Assembly (NCBI GenBank): GCA_029933755.1
Contig: JAOZNO010000141.1
Location: forward strand, 1-6,134
From: Bacteroidales bacterium
GTDB lineage: Bacteria; Bacteroidota; Bacteroidia; Bacteroidales; NBLH01
Length of the DNA: 6,134 nt
Reading direction: 5' to 3'
Shown: positions 1 through 6,052 of the stretch, in pieces
Layout of the letters: each line of letters opens with the position of its first letter
How positions within the stretch are numbered: the first letter of the stretch is position 1
Notes under the pieces: model-generated
What the model saw: only the letters and a program-made list of their open reading frames with translations
What the model was told of the DNA's origin: nothing
The model's database searches: none
Program-made: the position numbers and the translations under genes

Positions 1-1079
1 ACCTGCAATTTCACATAATTATCTTCACTCATTCCAGCAGGCTTTTCAGATTCAGAATTATCTATTAACGCTTGCTTTATATAGTTTGTTAATTCCGTTT
101 CCAACGATTCATGATTATCAGAGTTTAATATAATATCAAAAGCACCTTTATTAATAAGTTTGACTTTCTGTAAATCCGAATCACTAATCCCGGAAGCGTC
201 TCCGATTAACTCTTGTTGCAATAATAGTAATTTGTCGCCACGGATTCCTGTGCCTGCTAATAGAACAATAAAACTTATATCTTTAGATTCGGCAGCAACC
301 ATCGGTGCAATTATTCCCCCTTCGCTGTGCCCGATCAATCCAATTTTATTTTTGTTTATTTCCTTTCTTGATTTTAAATATTTCACCGCTGATTCTACAT
401 CACGAGCGAAATCCAGCGAAGTTGCTGTTTTAAAATCCCCTGTAGATTTGGCAGTTCCACGGTCATCAAACCTTAATACTGCAATTCCTTTTTTCGTTAA
501 ATGGTCAGCTAAAACAAGAAAGGGTTTATGACCAAATAATTCTTCATCCCTGTTCTGCGGCCCGCTACCGGTAATTAAAATAACAGCAGGAAAATTACCG
601 TCTTTTTCAGGTAAAGTAAGTGTTCCTGCTAAAACAATTTTGTCTTTTGTATTTTCAAACTTTACTTCTTCGGAATAGTATGAATAAGGTTTAGTTGGTT
701 CCTGGGGTCTGATAGGTTTTTCTGTTTCAACTTTCCCCTTAGTCAAATTCAATGGAAAAGATTGCCCCCTTTGTTTAAAAGTCCCAACAACAGTATTCCC
801 CTTTTCCAAAATACCTTCGTACTGAATACCTGCAGTTAATATTTCAAGTTTTAAAATTGAATTTTCATAGCTTACAGAAGTTACAGGGATACCAAATGCA
901 CCCTGATCGGGACTGTCCATTGTTGCATTATAAGCGTTGTCTGTTTGGCTTATATTAAAAACCAGCCTTAATTGCGTTCCCTGCACTTTTAAAATCCCAT
1001 TCCATTTACCTGTAATATCCTGACCAAAGGCAGTAAATCCAATTAAAACAGTTAGTAAAATTATTGTCAATTTTTTCAT
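1..1079 (-). CDS. Secreted alpha/beta hydrolase, C-terminus cut by window edge
   Basis: The reverse strand is open from an ATG at 1079 to the window edge, giving 359 residues with no stop, so the gene is partial. Residues 1-19 form a signal peptide (Lys-Lys, then a hydrophobic run ending TAFGQ), so the enzyme is probably exported to the periplasm. Residues about 20-115 form a small beta-rich domain of the kind often seen ahead of these hydrolases. The alpha/beta-hydrolase core starts near residue 135: GSGPQNRDE (171-179) is the usual oxyanion-region motif, RFDDRG (203-208) is typical of the fold, and GHSEGG (250-255) is the nucleophile elbow with Ser252. The catalytic Asp and His would lie past the edge. 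It could be an esterase or peptidase-like hydrolase; the substrate is unknown. It starts 13 bp after the DUF2089 gene and is probably co-transcribed with it. Confidence 0.9.
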   Translation of the reverse strand, partial: MKKLTIILLTVLIGFTAFGQDITGKWNGILKVQGTQLRLVFNISQTDNAYNATMDSPDQGAFGIPVTSVSYENSILKLEILTAGIQYEGILEKGNTVVGTFKQRGQSFPLNLTKGKVETEKPIRPQEPTKPYSYYSEEVKFENTKDKIVLAGTLTLPEKDGNFPAVILITGSGPQNRDEELFGHKPFLVLADHLTKKGIAVLRFDDRGTAKSTGDFKTATSLDFARDVESAVKYLKSRKEINKNKIGLIGHSEGGIIAPMVAAESKDISFIVLLAGTGIRGDKLLLLQQELIGDASGISDSDLQKVKLINKGAFDIILNSDNHESLETELTNYIKQALIDNSESEKPAGMSEDNYVKLQ

Positions 1080-1092
1080 TTTATTTTTAGTC

Positions 1093-1374
1093 TTAAATAA
1101 TTTCTGTATCTATATTGTTTATCCTATCTATTATTTCGTCGAGGATATTCCTTACCGTAGGATAACTAAGTTTCATATTTTGAGCCATCACCTTTAAACT
1201 ACCGCTGGCTTTAACAAAATTTAAAATAAATTTCTGATCCTTGTCATTTAATTGTGTAATTATTGGTAAAGAATATAATCCTGTCACTTCTGTTTCACAT
1301 TTTTCACAATGCAATTGTTTTACTTGTAATTGATTTTCGCAACTTGGGCATTTTATAGGAAGTTTTTTATTCAT
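1093..1374 (-). CDS. DUF2089 family zinc-ribbon/HTH protein
   Basis: This 93-residue protein has two CxxC pairs near its N-terminus (C9-P-S-C12 and C23-E-K-C26), which form a zinc ribbon. Its C-terminal half is a helix-turn-helix: GSLKVMAQNMKLSYPTVRNI (58-77), followed by LDEII. The SYPTVRN recognition-helix pattern after a short zinc ribbon is the hallmark of DUF2089 proteins, which are predicted small DNA-binding regulators without a well-defined role. Family members usually sit in front of the gene or genes they may control. Here that is the alpha/beta hydrolase 13 bp downstream, so a two-gene leftward operon is likely. Family assignment is firm; the regulatory role is inference. Confidence 0.88.
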   Translation of the reverse strand: MNKKLPIKCPSCENQLQVKQLHCEKCETEVTGLYSLPIITQLNDKDQKFILNFVKASGSLKVMAQNMKLSYPTVRNILDEIIDRINNIDTEII

Positions 1375-1389
1375 TTAAATTACTTTCAA

Positions 1390-1420
1390 CAAATATAAAT
1401 AAAATATTAACTTTATTAAA
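1390..1420 (-). promoter_or_regulatory. Candidate promoter for the DUF2089-hydrolase pair
   Basis: Read on the reverse strand, TATATTTG at 1397-1390 fits the Bacteroidota -7 consensus TAnnTTTG. TTTA lies 19 bp upstream (1420-1417) where TTTG would be expected. The -7 box ends only 15 bp before the start codon at 1374, so the leader would be very short. The region is so AT-rich that a chance match is possible. Confidence 0.35.
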
Positions 1421-1533
1421 CAAAATATTAATATTATTTACTAATAATTCATATTAATTAAGTATTTAATCATAAATTACCAGCTTAATAAACTAAATCT
1501 AATTATTAAAAACTGAAAAATAACAAAAAACAT

Positions 1534-1564
1534 TTTGCCAATTAAAAAACATGCCCTATCTTTG
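1534..1564 (+). promoter_or_regulatory. Bacteroidota consensus promoter for the efflux cluster
   Basis: TTTG at 1534-1537 is followed after exactly 19 bp by TATCTTTG at 1557-1564. This matches the Bacteroidota -33/-7 consensus (TTTG, N19, TAnnTTTG) in both boxes and in spacing. Transcription would begin a few bases after 1564, giving a leader of about 50 nt that contains the operator-like repeats before the TetR start codon. It is the only convincing rightward promoter seen ahead of the cluster. Confidence 0.8.
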
Positions 1565-1574
1565 ACCAAATGGT

Positions 1575-1616
1575 TAAACTGTTTAGTTAAACTAAAAAGA
1601 TAAACTATTTAGTTAA
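1575..1616 (+). promoter_or_regulatory. Tandem palindromic operator, probably for the TetR protein
   Basis: Two 16-bp copies, taaactgtttagttaa (1575-1590) and taaactatttagttaa (1601-1616), differ at one base and are offset by 26 bp. Each has AACT...AGTT half-sites. Overlapping the first is a perfect 15-bp palindrome, TTTAGTT-A-AACTAAA (1582-1596). The cluster lies just after the promoter's -7 box and ends 4 bp before the tetR start codon. Bound repressor would block initiation or early elongation. TetR-family proteins commonly bind such palindromes beside their own gene, so autoregulation is the natural reading; binding by this protein is inferred. Confidence 0.72.
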
Positions 1617-1620
1617 TTTA

Positions 1621-2253
1621 ATGATAAAAATAGATAAAGAAAATACCGAGGAAAAAATACTAAATGCTGCGAAAAAGGTATTTGTTACTAAAGGGAGTGA
1701 TGGTGCACGAATGCAAGAAATTGCAGATGAGGCAGGTATTAACAAATCATTATTACATTATTATTACCGCAGCAAAGAAAAACTTTTTGCTGCAGTTTTT
1801 AAATTTGCATTTAAAAAGTTTGCACCTAATTTAATGGGCATTTTTGAAAATGAAAGTGATATCTTCACAAAAATCACCTCTTTTATTCATAGTTATATAG
1901 ACATAATTAATAAAAATCCTTTTATTCCACTGTTTATTATTAATGAAGTGAGTAAAAAAAATGCAGGTTTTGTTGGTGCAGTTATTAAAAACTCAGGAAT
2001 GAATATTGATTTATTTGAAAAAGAAATAAAAAAAGAAATAAAAAAAGGAACAATTAAGCAAGTTGATCACAGACAACTAATTGTAAATATTCTTGCACTT
2101 TGTGTTTTTCCATTTATTGGCAGACCAATTATCCAAAAAGTAGTTTTTGAAGATAATGAAAATCAATATGATGACTTTTTGAAATCAAGAAAAGAGGAAG
2201 TTAGTAACTTAATAATCAATTCAATAACCCTCACAGAGGGATCTGATAAATAG
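1621..2253 (+). CDS. TetR/AcrR family transcriptional repressor
   Basis: This 210-residue protein has the usual TetR length. The N-terminal DNA-binding domain is clear: EKILNAAKKVFVTKG (11-25) is helix 1, and MQEIADEAGINKSLLHYYYR (31-50) is the helix-turn-helix with the family's typical Y-x-Y ending, followed by SKEKLFAAVF. The remainder is a helical ligand-binding and dimerisation domain, too variable to name a ligand. The start ATG at 1621 follows directly on the operator cluster; no Shine-Dalgarno is visible, as is usual in this phylum. It is the first gene of the rightward cluster, 33 bp ahead of the TolC-like gene, so it probably represses itself and the exporter until a substrate or related compound binds. 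The ligand is unknown. Confidence 0.93.
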   Translation: MIKIDKENTEEKILNAAKKVFVTKGSDGARMQEIADEAGINKSLLHYYYRSKEKLFAAVFKFAFKKFAPNLMGIFENESDIFTKITSFIHSYIDIINKNPFIPLFIINEVSKKNAGFVGAVIKNSGMNIDLFEKEIKKEIKKGTIKQVDHRQLIVNILALCVFPFIGRPIIQKVVFEDNENQYDDFLKSRKEEVSNLIINSITLTEGSDK

Positions 2254-2286
2254 AAGTGAAAAGTACATTTTTTAAGATAATTTAAA

Positions 2287-3564
2287 ATGAAAAAGCTAAT
2301 AACATTTACTCTACTACTTATATTTACAAGTATTGCTGCTCAGGAAAATGACAGTTTAAACCTTGCAAATTGTCGGCAGCAAACCATACAAAAATACCCT
2401 TTAAATAATGATTTTAAGCATAATTATAAGGTAAATGAGCTCAAAATTCAAAATATAAAGACGATTTACTTACCCGTTTTAAACCTTACAGGGCAAATTT
2501 ACCACGTAGCTGATGTGCCACATTATATATCAAGTAATCCTATGTTGGAAATTCCTCTAATTGGACAAGAGCAATATAAAGTTATGCTTGAGGCTAGACA
2601 GGTTATTTATGATGGAGGATTAATAAAAAGACAAAAAGCGGTTGAAGAATCGTCTCTACAAGTAAACAATCAAAGTATTAAAACGAAACTCTATTCTTTA
2701 AATGAACAAGTAAATGAAATATTTTTTCTGATACTTATTTTTCAGGAACAACAAAAACTATTAAAATTAACACAGCAAACTTTAGATAAACAACTTAAAC
2801 TTGTTATTTCTGGTGTAAAAAATGGTGTTTTATTGCCTGGAGATGCCGATGTTTTAAAAGCAGAAATTCTAAAATTGGAACAAAGCATAACTGAGCTTAA
2901 TGCAGGTAAAAAAAATGGCCTTGAAATATTATCCATACTTATGGATACAACTTTAACAAAAGAAGTGAATTTGATAATTCCTGGTTTGCAAAACCCTAAA
3001 GATGAACATAATATTAACAGGCCAGAACATAAATTAATGCAATACCAACAAAACAATCTGGAAAATATAAGTCAATTAAATGGTGTTAAGCGCTTTCCAT
3101 ACTTAGGAGCTTTTGGTTCTTTTGGTTATGGTTATCCCGGCATGAATATGCTTGACGATAATGCAGCCATAATATACACAGTTGGTATAAACCTTAACTG
3201 GAATATATGGGACTGGAGTAAAAACAAACGTGAGAAACAAATATTTTCAGTTCAACAGGATATGATAAATACTCAGCGTAAAGTATTTGATAAAAATCTG
3301 GACATTGCCCTTTCAAAAGAAAAAAATGATATAGATAAATTAAGCGAGTTACTTATTAATGATGAGAAAATAATTGTTTTACAAGAAAGAATTAGCAGAA
3401 CCAAAGCATCTCAATTTAAAAATGGAGTGATTACATCAACTGATTATATTAGAGAATTTAATGCTGAAACTATGTCAAAAGTTAAACGAACATTACATGA
3501 ATTACAAAGGCTACAAGCAATTGTAAAATATAATACTTTAAAAGGTAACCTTGTGAATGAATAA
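2287..3564 (+). CDS. TolC-like outer-membrane efflux protein
   Basis: This 425-residue protein begins with a signal peptide (MKK, hydrophobic to about residue 16, then IAAQ), placing the mature protein in the outer membrane. The two-fold internal repeat of the OEP/TolC family is visible: GVKNGVLLPGDADVLKAE (176-193) in the first half is echoed by QFKNGVITSTDYIREFNAE (376-394) in the second. The aromatic beta-strand segments GAFGSFGYGYPG (274-285) and TVGINLNWNIWDW (298-310) fit the barrel. Long Gln/Lys/Glu-rich helices between them would form the periplasmic tunnel. It would be the exit duct for the adaptor and ABC transporter encoded downstream, and it follows tetR by only 33 bp with no separate promoter seen. 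Length is normal and no damage is visible. Confidence 0.92.
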   Translation: MKKLITFTLLLIFTSIAAQENDSLNLANCRQQTIQKYPLNNDFKHNYKVNELKIQNIKTIYLPVLNLTGQIYHVADVPHYISSNPMLEIPLIGQEQYKVMLEARQVIYDGGLIKRQKAVEESSLQVNNQSIKTKLYSLNEQVNEIFFLILIFQEQQKLLKLTQQTLDKQLKLVISGVKNGVLLPGDADVLKAEILKLEQSITELNAGKKNGLEILSILMDTTLTKEVNLIIPGLQNPKDEHNINRPEHKLMQYQQNNLENISQLNGVKRFPYLGAFGSFGYGYPGMNMLDDNAAIIYTVGINLNWNIWDWSKNKREKQIFSVQQDMINTQRKVFDKNLDIALSKEKNDIDKLSELLINDEKIIVLQERISRTKASQFKNGVITSTDYIREFNAETMSKVKRTLHELQRLQAIVKYNTLKGNLVNE

Positions 3565-3572
3565 TGAAAATA

Positions 3573-3604
3573 CGGCACTTCGACTTCGCTCAGTGACCGA
3601 TTAG
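3573..3604 (+). repeat. TTCGACT...CTCAGTGACC hairpin repeat, simple unit
   Basis: This is a compact unit in the gap after the TolC-like gene. CGGCACT at its left and AGTGACCG at its right pair as an imperfect stem with one bulged base; the core CTTCGACTTCGCTC forms the loop. It ends in ATTAG, as does the next unit (3611-3666). Repeats of this kind are common between genes in Bacteroidota. The element resembles REP-type palindromes; no transposase is present here. Confidence 0.7.
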
Positions 3605-3610
3605 GGAATG

Positions 3611-3666
3611 CGGCACTTCAACTTTACTTCGACTTCGCTCAGTAAGCACGCTCAGTGACCAATTAG
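3611..3666 (+). repeat. TTCGACT...CTCAGTGACC hairpin repeat, nested unit
   Basis: The outer parts, CGGCACTTCAACT (3611-3623) and GCTCAGTGACC (3650-3660), match the simple unit at 3573. Between them, 26 bp (3624-3649) replace the 2-bp TC of that unit. The 26 bp are themselves another unit, with TTACT and AGTAA arms flanking the TTCGACTTCGCTC core. The result is a hairpin inside a hairpin. A near-identical 26-bp segment (25 of 26 bases) lies at 6095-6120 in the unit at 6081. Confidence 0.7.
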
Positions 3667-3677
3667 AAAATGTGAAT

Positions 3678-3698
3678 ATGTGGAGATATGAAAATGAC
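3678..3698 (+). repeat. ATGTGGA-ATG motif, copy 1
   Basis: ATGTGGAGATATG followed by AAAATGAC recurs in looser form in the two later gaps (4811-4830 and 5963-5981). The copies share ATGTGGA followed by several closely spaced ATG triplets. The match is short and imperfect, and it is listed because it appears once in each of the three gaps. Confidence 0.4.
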
Positions 3699-3726
3699 TT
3701 GCAAAGTTTTAAAAACTTAGAAAGTC
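3696..3726. repeat. 31-bp inverted repeat, copy 1
   Basis: The left arm GACTTGCAAAGTTTT (3696-3710) and right arm AAAACTTAGAAAGTC (3712-3726) surround a single A. The arms match at 13 of 15 positions. It has no following T-run, so it is not a standard intrinsic terminator. A sister copy lies at 4698-4728. It is 45 bp upstream of the adaptor gene and could form a stable hairpin in the transcript. Confidence 0.72.
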
Positions 3727-3771
3727 TAAGAATTACACAAGTTTAAGATACAATAATTAATAAATAGAATA

Positions 3772-4656
3772 ATGAGAAAACTAATTTACATAATATTAAT
3801 TGCCATTGGAATAGGCAGTTGTTCTAATAATGGAGAGAAAGCAGATGCTTATGGAAATTTTGAAGCCACTGAAACCATTATTTCAGCTGAGGCTACAGGA
3901 AAACTGTTAAGCTTTAATATTGAAAACGGACAGCAGCTAAAAAAACAGGAATTAATCGGACAGGTTGATACCGTAATTTTAAGTCTGAAACTTAAACGGT
4001 TGGTAGCAGCTAAAGGTGAAATTGCGGCAAACACAAATGATATTTTAGCTCAAATAAATGTATTAAAAGAGCAAAAAAATGTAATGAATATTGAAAAAAA
4101 CCGTATTGAAAATTTAATCGCAGATAGTGCTGCCACAGGAAAACAATACGATGATATTAAAGGTAAAATTAGGGTTATTGATTACCAAATTGAATCGGTT
4201 AAGGTAAAAAACAGTACCGTTTTAAGCAAGTTGAACCAGGTAAATGCTCAAATTGAAGAAGTAGAGGAGTTAATTTGGAAATGTAAAATCTATAATCCAA
4301 TTAAAGGAACTGTTTTACAAAAGTATGCCGAAACTTATGAGCTGGTAATGCCAGGTAAAGCCTTATATAAAATTGCGGATATGAGCCAAATGGAATTAAA
4401 AGTTTATATTGATGGTGCCCAATTACCAAATATAAAAATTGGCCAAAAAGCAAAAGTATTTATTGATAAAAATGAAGATACAAACACAGAACTTATAGGC
4501 ACGGTAAGCTGGATTTCACCAACTGCAGAGTTTACACCAAAAATTATCCAAACCAAAGAAGAAAGGGTCAAACTGGTTTATGCACTTAAACTTTTGGTGA
4601 AAAATGATGGAAATCTAAAGATTGGAATGCCTGGAGAAGTAATTTTTAATGAATAA
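3772..4656 (+). CDS. HlyD/YbhG-like periplasmic adaptor (membrane fusion) lipoprotein
   Basis: This 294-residue protein starts with a short hydrophobic signal ending IGSC, with Cys17 as a plausible lipidation site, so it is probably a lipoprotein of the periplasmic side. The two halves of the biotinyl-lipoyl-like domain are at about 38-68 (ATGKLLSFNIENGQQLKKQE) and 172-202 (YNPIKGTVLQKYAETYELV). They are separated by a long coiled-coil hairpin (about 70-168, rich in Lys, Glu, Gln and Asn) that would contact the TolC-like channel. The rest (205-294, with VYIDGAQLPNIKIGQKAKVF) is the beta-barrel domain. The order channel, adaptor, ATPase matches YbhFSR-type ABC exporters, where such an adaptor bridges the ABC-2 permease and the outer-membrane channel. 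The ATG at 3772 is required to include the signal. A 207-bp repeat-filled gap separates it from the channel gene. Confidence 0.92.
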   Translation: MRKLIYIILIAIGIGSCSNNGEKADAYGNFEATETIISAEATGKLLSFNIENGQQLKKQELIGQVDTVILSLKLKRLVAAKGEIAANTNDILAQINVLKEQKNVMNIEKNRIENLIADSAATGKQYDDIKGKIRVIDYQIESVKVKNSTVLSKLNQVNAQIEEVEELIWKCKIYNPIKGTVLQKYAETYELVMPGKALYKIADMSQMELKVYIDGAQLPNIKIGQKAKVFIDKNEDTNTELIGTVSWISPTAEFTPKIIQTKEERVKLVYALKLLVKNDGNLKIGMPGEVIFNE

Positions 4657-4697
4657 ATTAATGACAAATTAAATAATGCTAGAATGAGGTAATGACT

Positions 4698-4728
4698 GAC
4701 TTGCAAAGTTTTTAAAACTTGGAAAGTC
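4698..4728. repeat. 31-bp inverted repeat, copy 2
   Basis: The left arm GACTTGCAAAGTTTT (4698-4712) is identical to that of the copy at 3696. The right arm AAAACTTGGAAAGTC (4714-4728) differs from that copy's right arm at one base. The single central base is T instead of A. Mismatches fall at the same two stem positions in both copies. It lies 41 bp after the adaptor stop codon, with no T-run behind it typical of a terminator. Confidence 0.72.
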
Positions 4729-4763
4729 TTTGCGATAAAAAAAGTTGAAAGTTTGAGGATATG

Positions 4764-4809
4764 CACTTTGACAAGTGATACAGTGAGTTTATCGAACTGC
4801 TCAGTGACC
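4764..4809 (+). repeat. Diverged nested TTCGAC/CTCAGTGACC repeat
   Basis: CACTTTGACAAG (4764-4775) and CTCAGTGACC (4800-4809) are the two ends of a unit of the same family as those at 3573, 3611 and 6081. They are split by 24 bp (4776-4799). The reverse complement of that insert, starting AGTTCGATAAACTCACTG, matches the joined outer unit at 13 of 18 positions, so it looks like an inverted copy inside the loop. This reading is less certain than for the other units because of divergence. Confidence 0.5.
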
Positions 4810-4810
4810 A

Positions 4811-5017
4811 ATGTGGAGATGATGGAATGCTTTAATGCGATAATGATAAAATGAAACAATGACAGTTCTCAATCGGCAAAATGACAACTTAATGATTAAA
4901 TAATACAATGATATAATGACAGCGTAGCAAATGACAATAAATGACCAATACCTATGACCAATGACAGCGTAGCGAATGACTATAAATGATAATTTAATGA
5001 TTAATTGAAATATATCA
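4811..5017 (+). repeat. AATGAC/ATGA array with AGCGTAGC cores ahead of the ATPase gene
   Basis: This stretch is built of AATGAC, AATGAT and TAATGA words. ATGA occurs 18 times between 4657 and 5017, most of them here. Two longer copies, AATGACAGCGTAGC followed by RAATGAC, lie at 4915-4935 and 4960-4980 and differ at one base; a third is at 6022-6042. The ATGTGGAGATGATGGAATGC motif opens it (4811-4830). Stops are frequent in all frames, so it is not coding. With the parts at 4698 and 4764 it accounts for most of the 361-bp gap after the adaptor gene. No promoter or RNA gene was recognised in it. Confidence 0.72.
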
Positions 5018-5929
5018 ATGACTAAAAATTCCGTAACAGCATATAATCTTTCAAAATCCTACGGCGAAACCAAAGCTATTGAAAATATTTGTTTTGAGGT
5101 AGAGCAAGCTGAATTATTTGGTTTAATTGGACCAGATGGTGCGGGTAAAACGACTATTTTCAGGATACTAACTTCACTAATTTTAGCTAATTCGGGAGAA
5201 GCAAAATTAAATGGACTTGACGTAGTTAAGGATTATAAAAAAATACGACAAACCATAGGGTATATGCCAGGCAAGTTCTCTCTATATCAGGATTTAACCG
5301 TTGAAGAAAACCTCAGCTTTTTTGCAACTGTATTTGGAACTACAATTGAAGAAAATTACGATTTAGTAAAAGATATTTATCATCAAATTGAACCTTTTAA
5401 AAAACGTAGGGCAGGAAAACTATCTGGCGGAATGAAACAAAAACTTGCACTTTCGTGTGCACTTATTCACAAACCGGAAATCCTAATCTTAGATGAACCT
5501 ACCACAGGTGTTGATGCTGTATCAAGAAAAGAGTTTTGGGATATGCTTAAGAAGCTAAAAACAAAAGGAATTACGATTTTAGTTTCAACACCCTATATGG
5601 ACGAAGCAAGCCTTTGTGACCGTGTAGCCTTAATACAAAAGGGTAAAATAATGCAAATTGACACCCCACAGGCTATTGTTGATAGTTATACGGATGATTT
5701 GGTATCTGTTAAAAGTTCAAACACCTATAGATTAATTAAAGATTTAAGAGATTATCCTGATTTTAATTCAGCTTTCCCTTTTGGACAAAGGGTACATTTT
5801 ACGAATAAATCTGGAAGTATAAATATAGATGAATTGAATAATTACCTTTTACAAAAAGAACATAAACAACTTGAAATAAAAAAAATAGAAGCAAACATTG
5901 AAGATTGTTTTATGGCTCAGATGAAATAG
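5018..5929 (+). CDS. ABC transporter ATPase, YbhF-like, with degenerate Q- and H-loops
   Basis: This 303-residue ATPase would power export through an ABC-2 permease encoded beyond the window. Walker A is GPDGAGKTT (38-46), the signature is LSGGM (135-139), and Walker B is ILILDE (155-160) with the catalytic Glu160. Residues about 215-303 form a C-terminal extension. Two usual residues are missing: the Q-loop reads GYMPGKFSLY with Gly85 where Gln is normal, and the H-loop reads VSTPYMDEA with Pro192 for His. From memory, such changes recur in the first ATPase of YbhF-like exporters, which pairs with a canonical second half. In E. coli YbhF the two halves are fused; here only one is present before the stop, and 205 bp of repeats follow. 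The start is fixed by an in-frame TGA at 5006-5008 and is itself part of an AATGAC word. Confidence 0.92.
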   Translation: MTKNSVTAYNLSKSYGETKAIENICFEVEQAELFGLIGPDGAGKTTIFRILTSLILANSGEAKLNGLDVVKDYKKIRQTIGYMPGKFSLYQDLTVEENLSFFATVFGTTIEENYDLVKDIYHQIEPFKKRRAGKLSGGMKQKLALSCALIHKPEILILDEPTTGVDAVSRKEFWDMLKKLKTKGITILVSTPYMDEASLCDRVALIQKGKIMQIDTPQAIVDSYTDDLVSVKSSNTYRLIKDLRDYPDFNSAFPFGQRVHFTNKSGSINIDELNNYLLQKEHKQLEIKKIEANIEDCFMAQMK

Positions 5930-5962
5930 AAGAAATGAATAATGATTATTGTTGGTTGAATA

Positions 5963-6049
5963 ATGTGGAATGATGTAATGCTATAATGATCAAATGGCCA
6001 ATGACTTAATGACTAATGACTAATGACAGCGTAGCGAATGACTAATGAC
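5963..6049 (+). repeat. AATGAC array with AGCGTAGC cores after the ATPase gene
   Basis: This is the third repeat-filled gap. It opens with ATGTGGAATGATGTAATGC (5963-5981), then holds TAATGAC words in near-tandem 7-bp steps (about 6007-6027). A full AATGACAGCGTAGC + GAATGAC copy at 6022-6042 is identical to that at 4960-4980. The next copy (from 6044) has the core AGCGT-AGCG opened by 8 bp, GGCTACTG (6055-6062), which introduces part of the other repeat family. Nothing in 5930-6134 looks coding. Confidence 0.7.
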
Positions 6050-6052
6050 AGC

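Noticed and set aside
160..531. Open frame of 123 codons on the + strand
   Set aside because: It lies antisense within the hydrolase gene, whose reverse-strand frame has a signal peptide and the GHSEGG motif. The + strand product has no recognisable domain.
1375..1533. Small RNA or extra gene in the divergent spacer
   Set aside because: The region is very AT-rich, with no stable hairpin, T-run or sizeable open frame; only a weak leftward promoter candidate is visible.
2742..3056. Open frame on the - strand inside the TolC-like gene
   Set aside because: It is a Cys- and Ser-rich shadow of a well-supported coding frame, with no domain.
3696..3726. Intrinsic terminator after the TolC-like gene
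   Set aside because: The stem is A/T-rich and is followed by TAAGAATTAC, with no T-run. A role in RNA stability is possible, but termination is not supported.
4578..4859. Open frame of 93 codons on the - strand across the end of the adaptor gene and the repeats
   Set aside because: It overlaps the adaptor C-terminus and then reads through the inverted repeat and diverged repeat unit; no family is recognisable.
4811..5017. CRISPR array
   Set aside because: The AATGAC words are only 6-7 bp and irregularly spaced, and the 21-bp copies are 45 bp apart with repeat-like rather than unique sequence between. There are no cas genes.
5591..5593. Frameshift or sequencing error explaining the missing H-loop His
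   Set aside because: The frame continues normally as YMDEASLCDRVALI, and the Q-loop is altered too, so a consistent degenerate site is more likely than an isolated error, though one base change would restore His.
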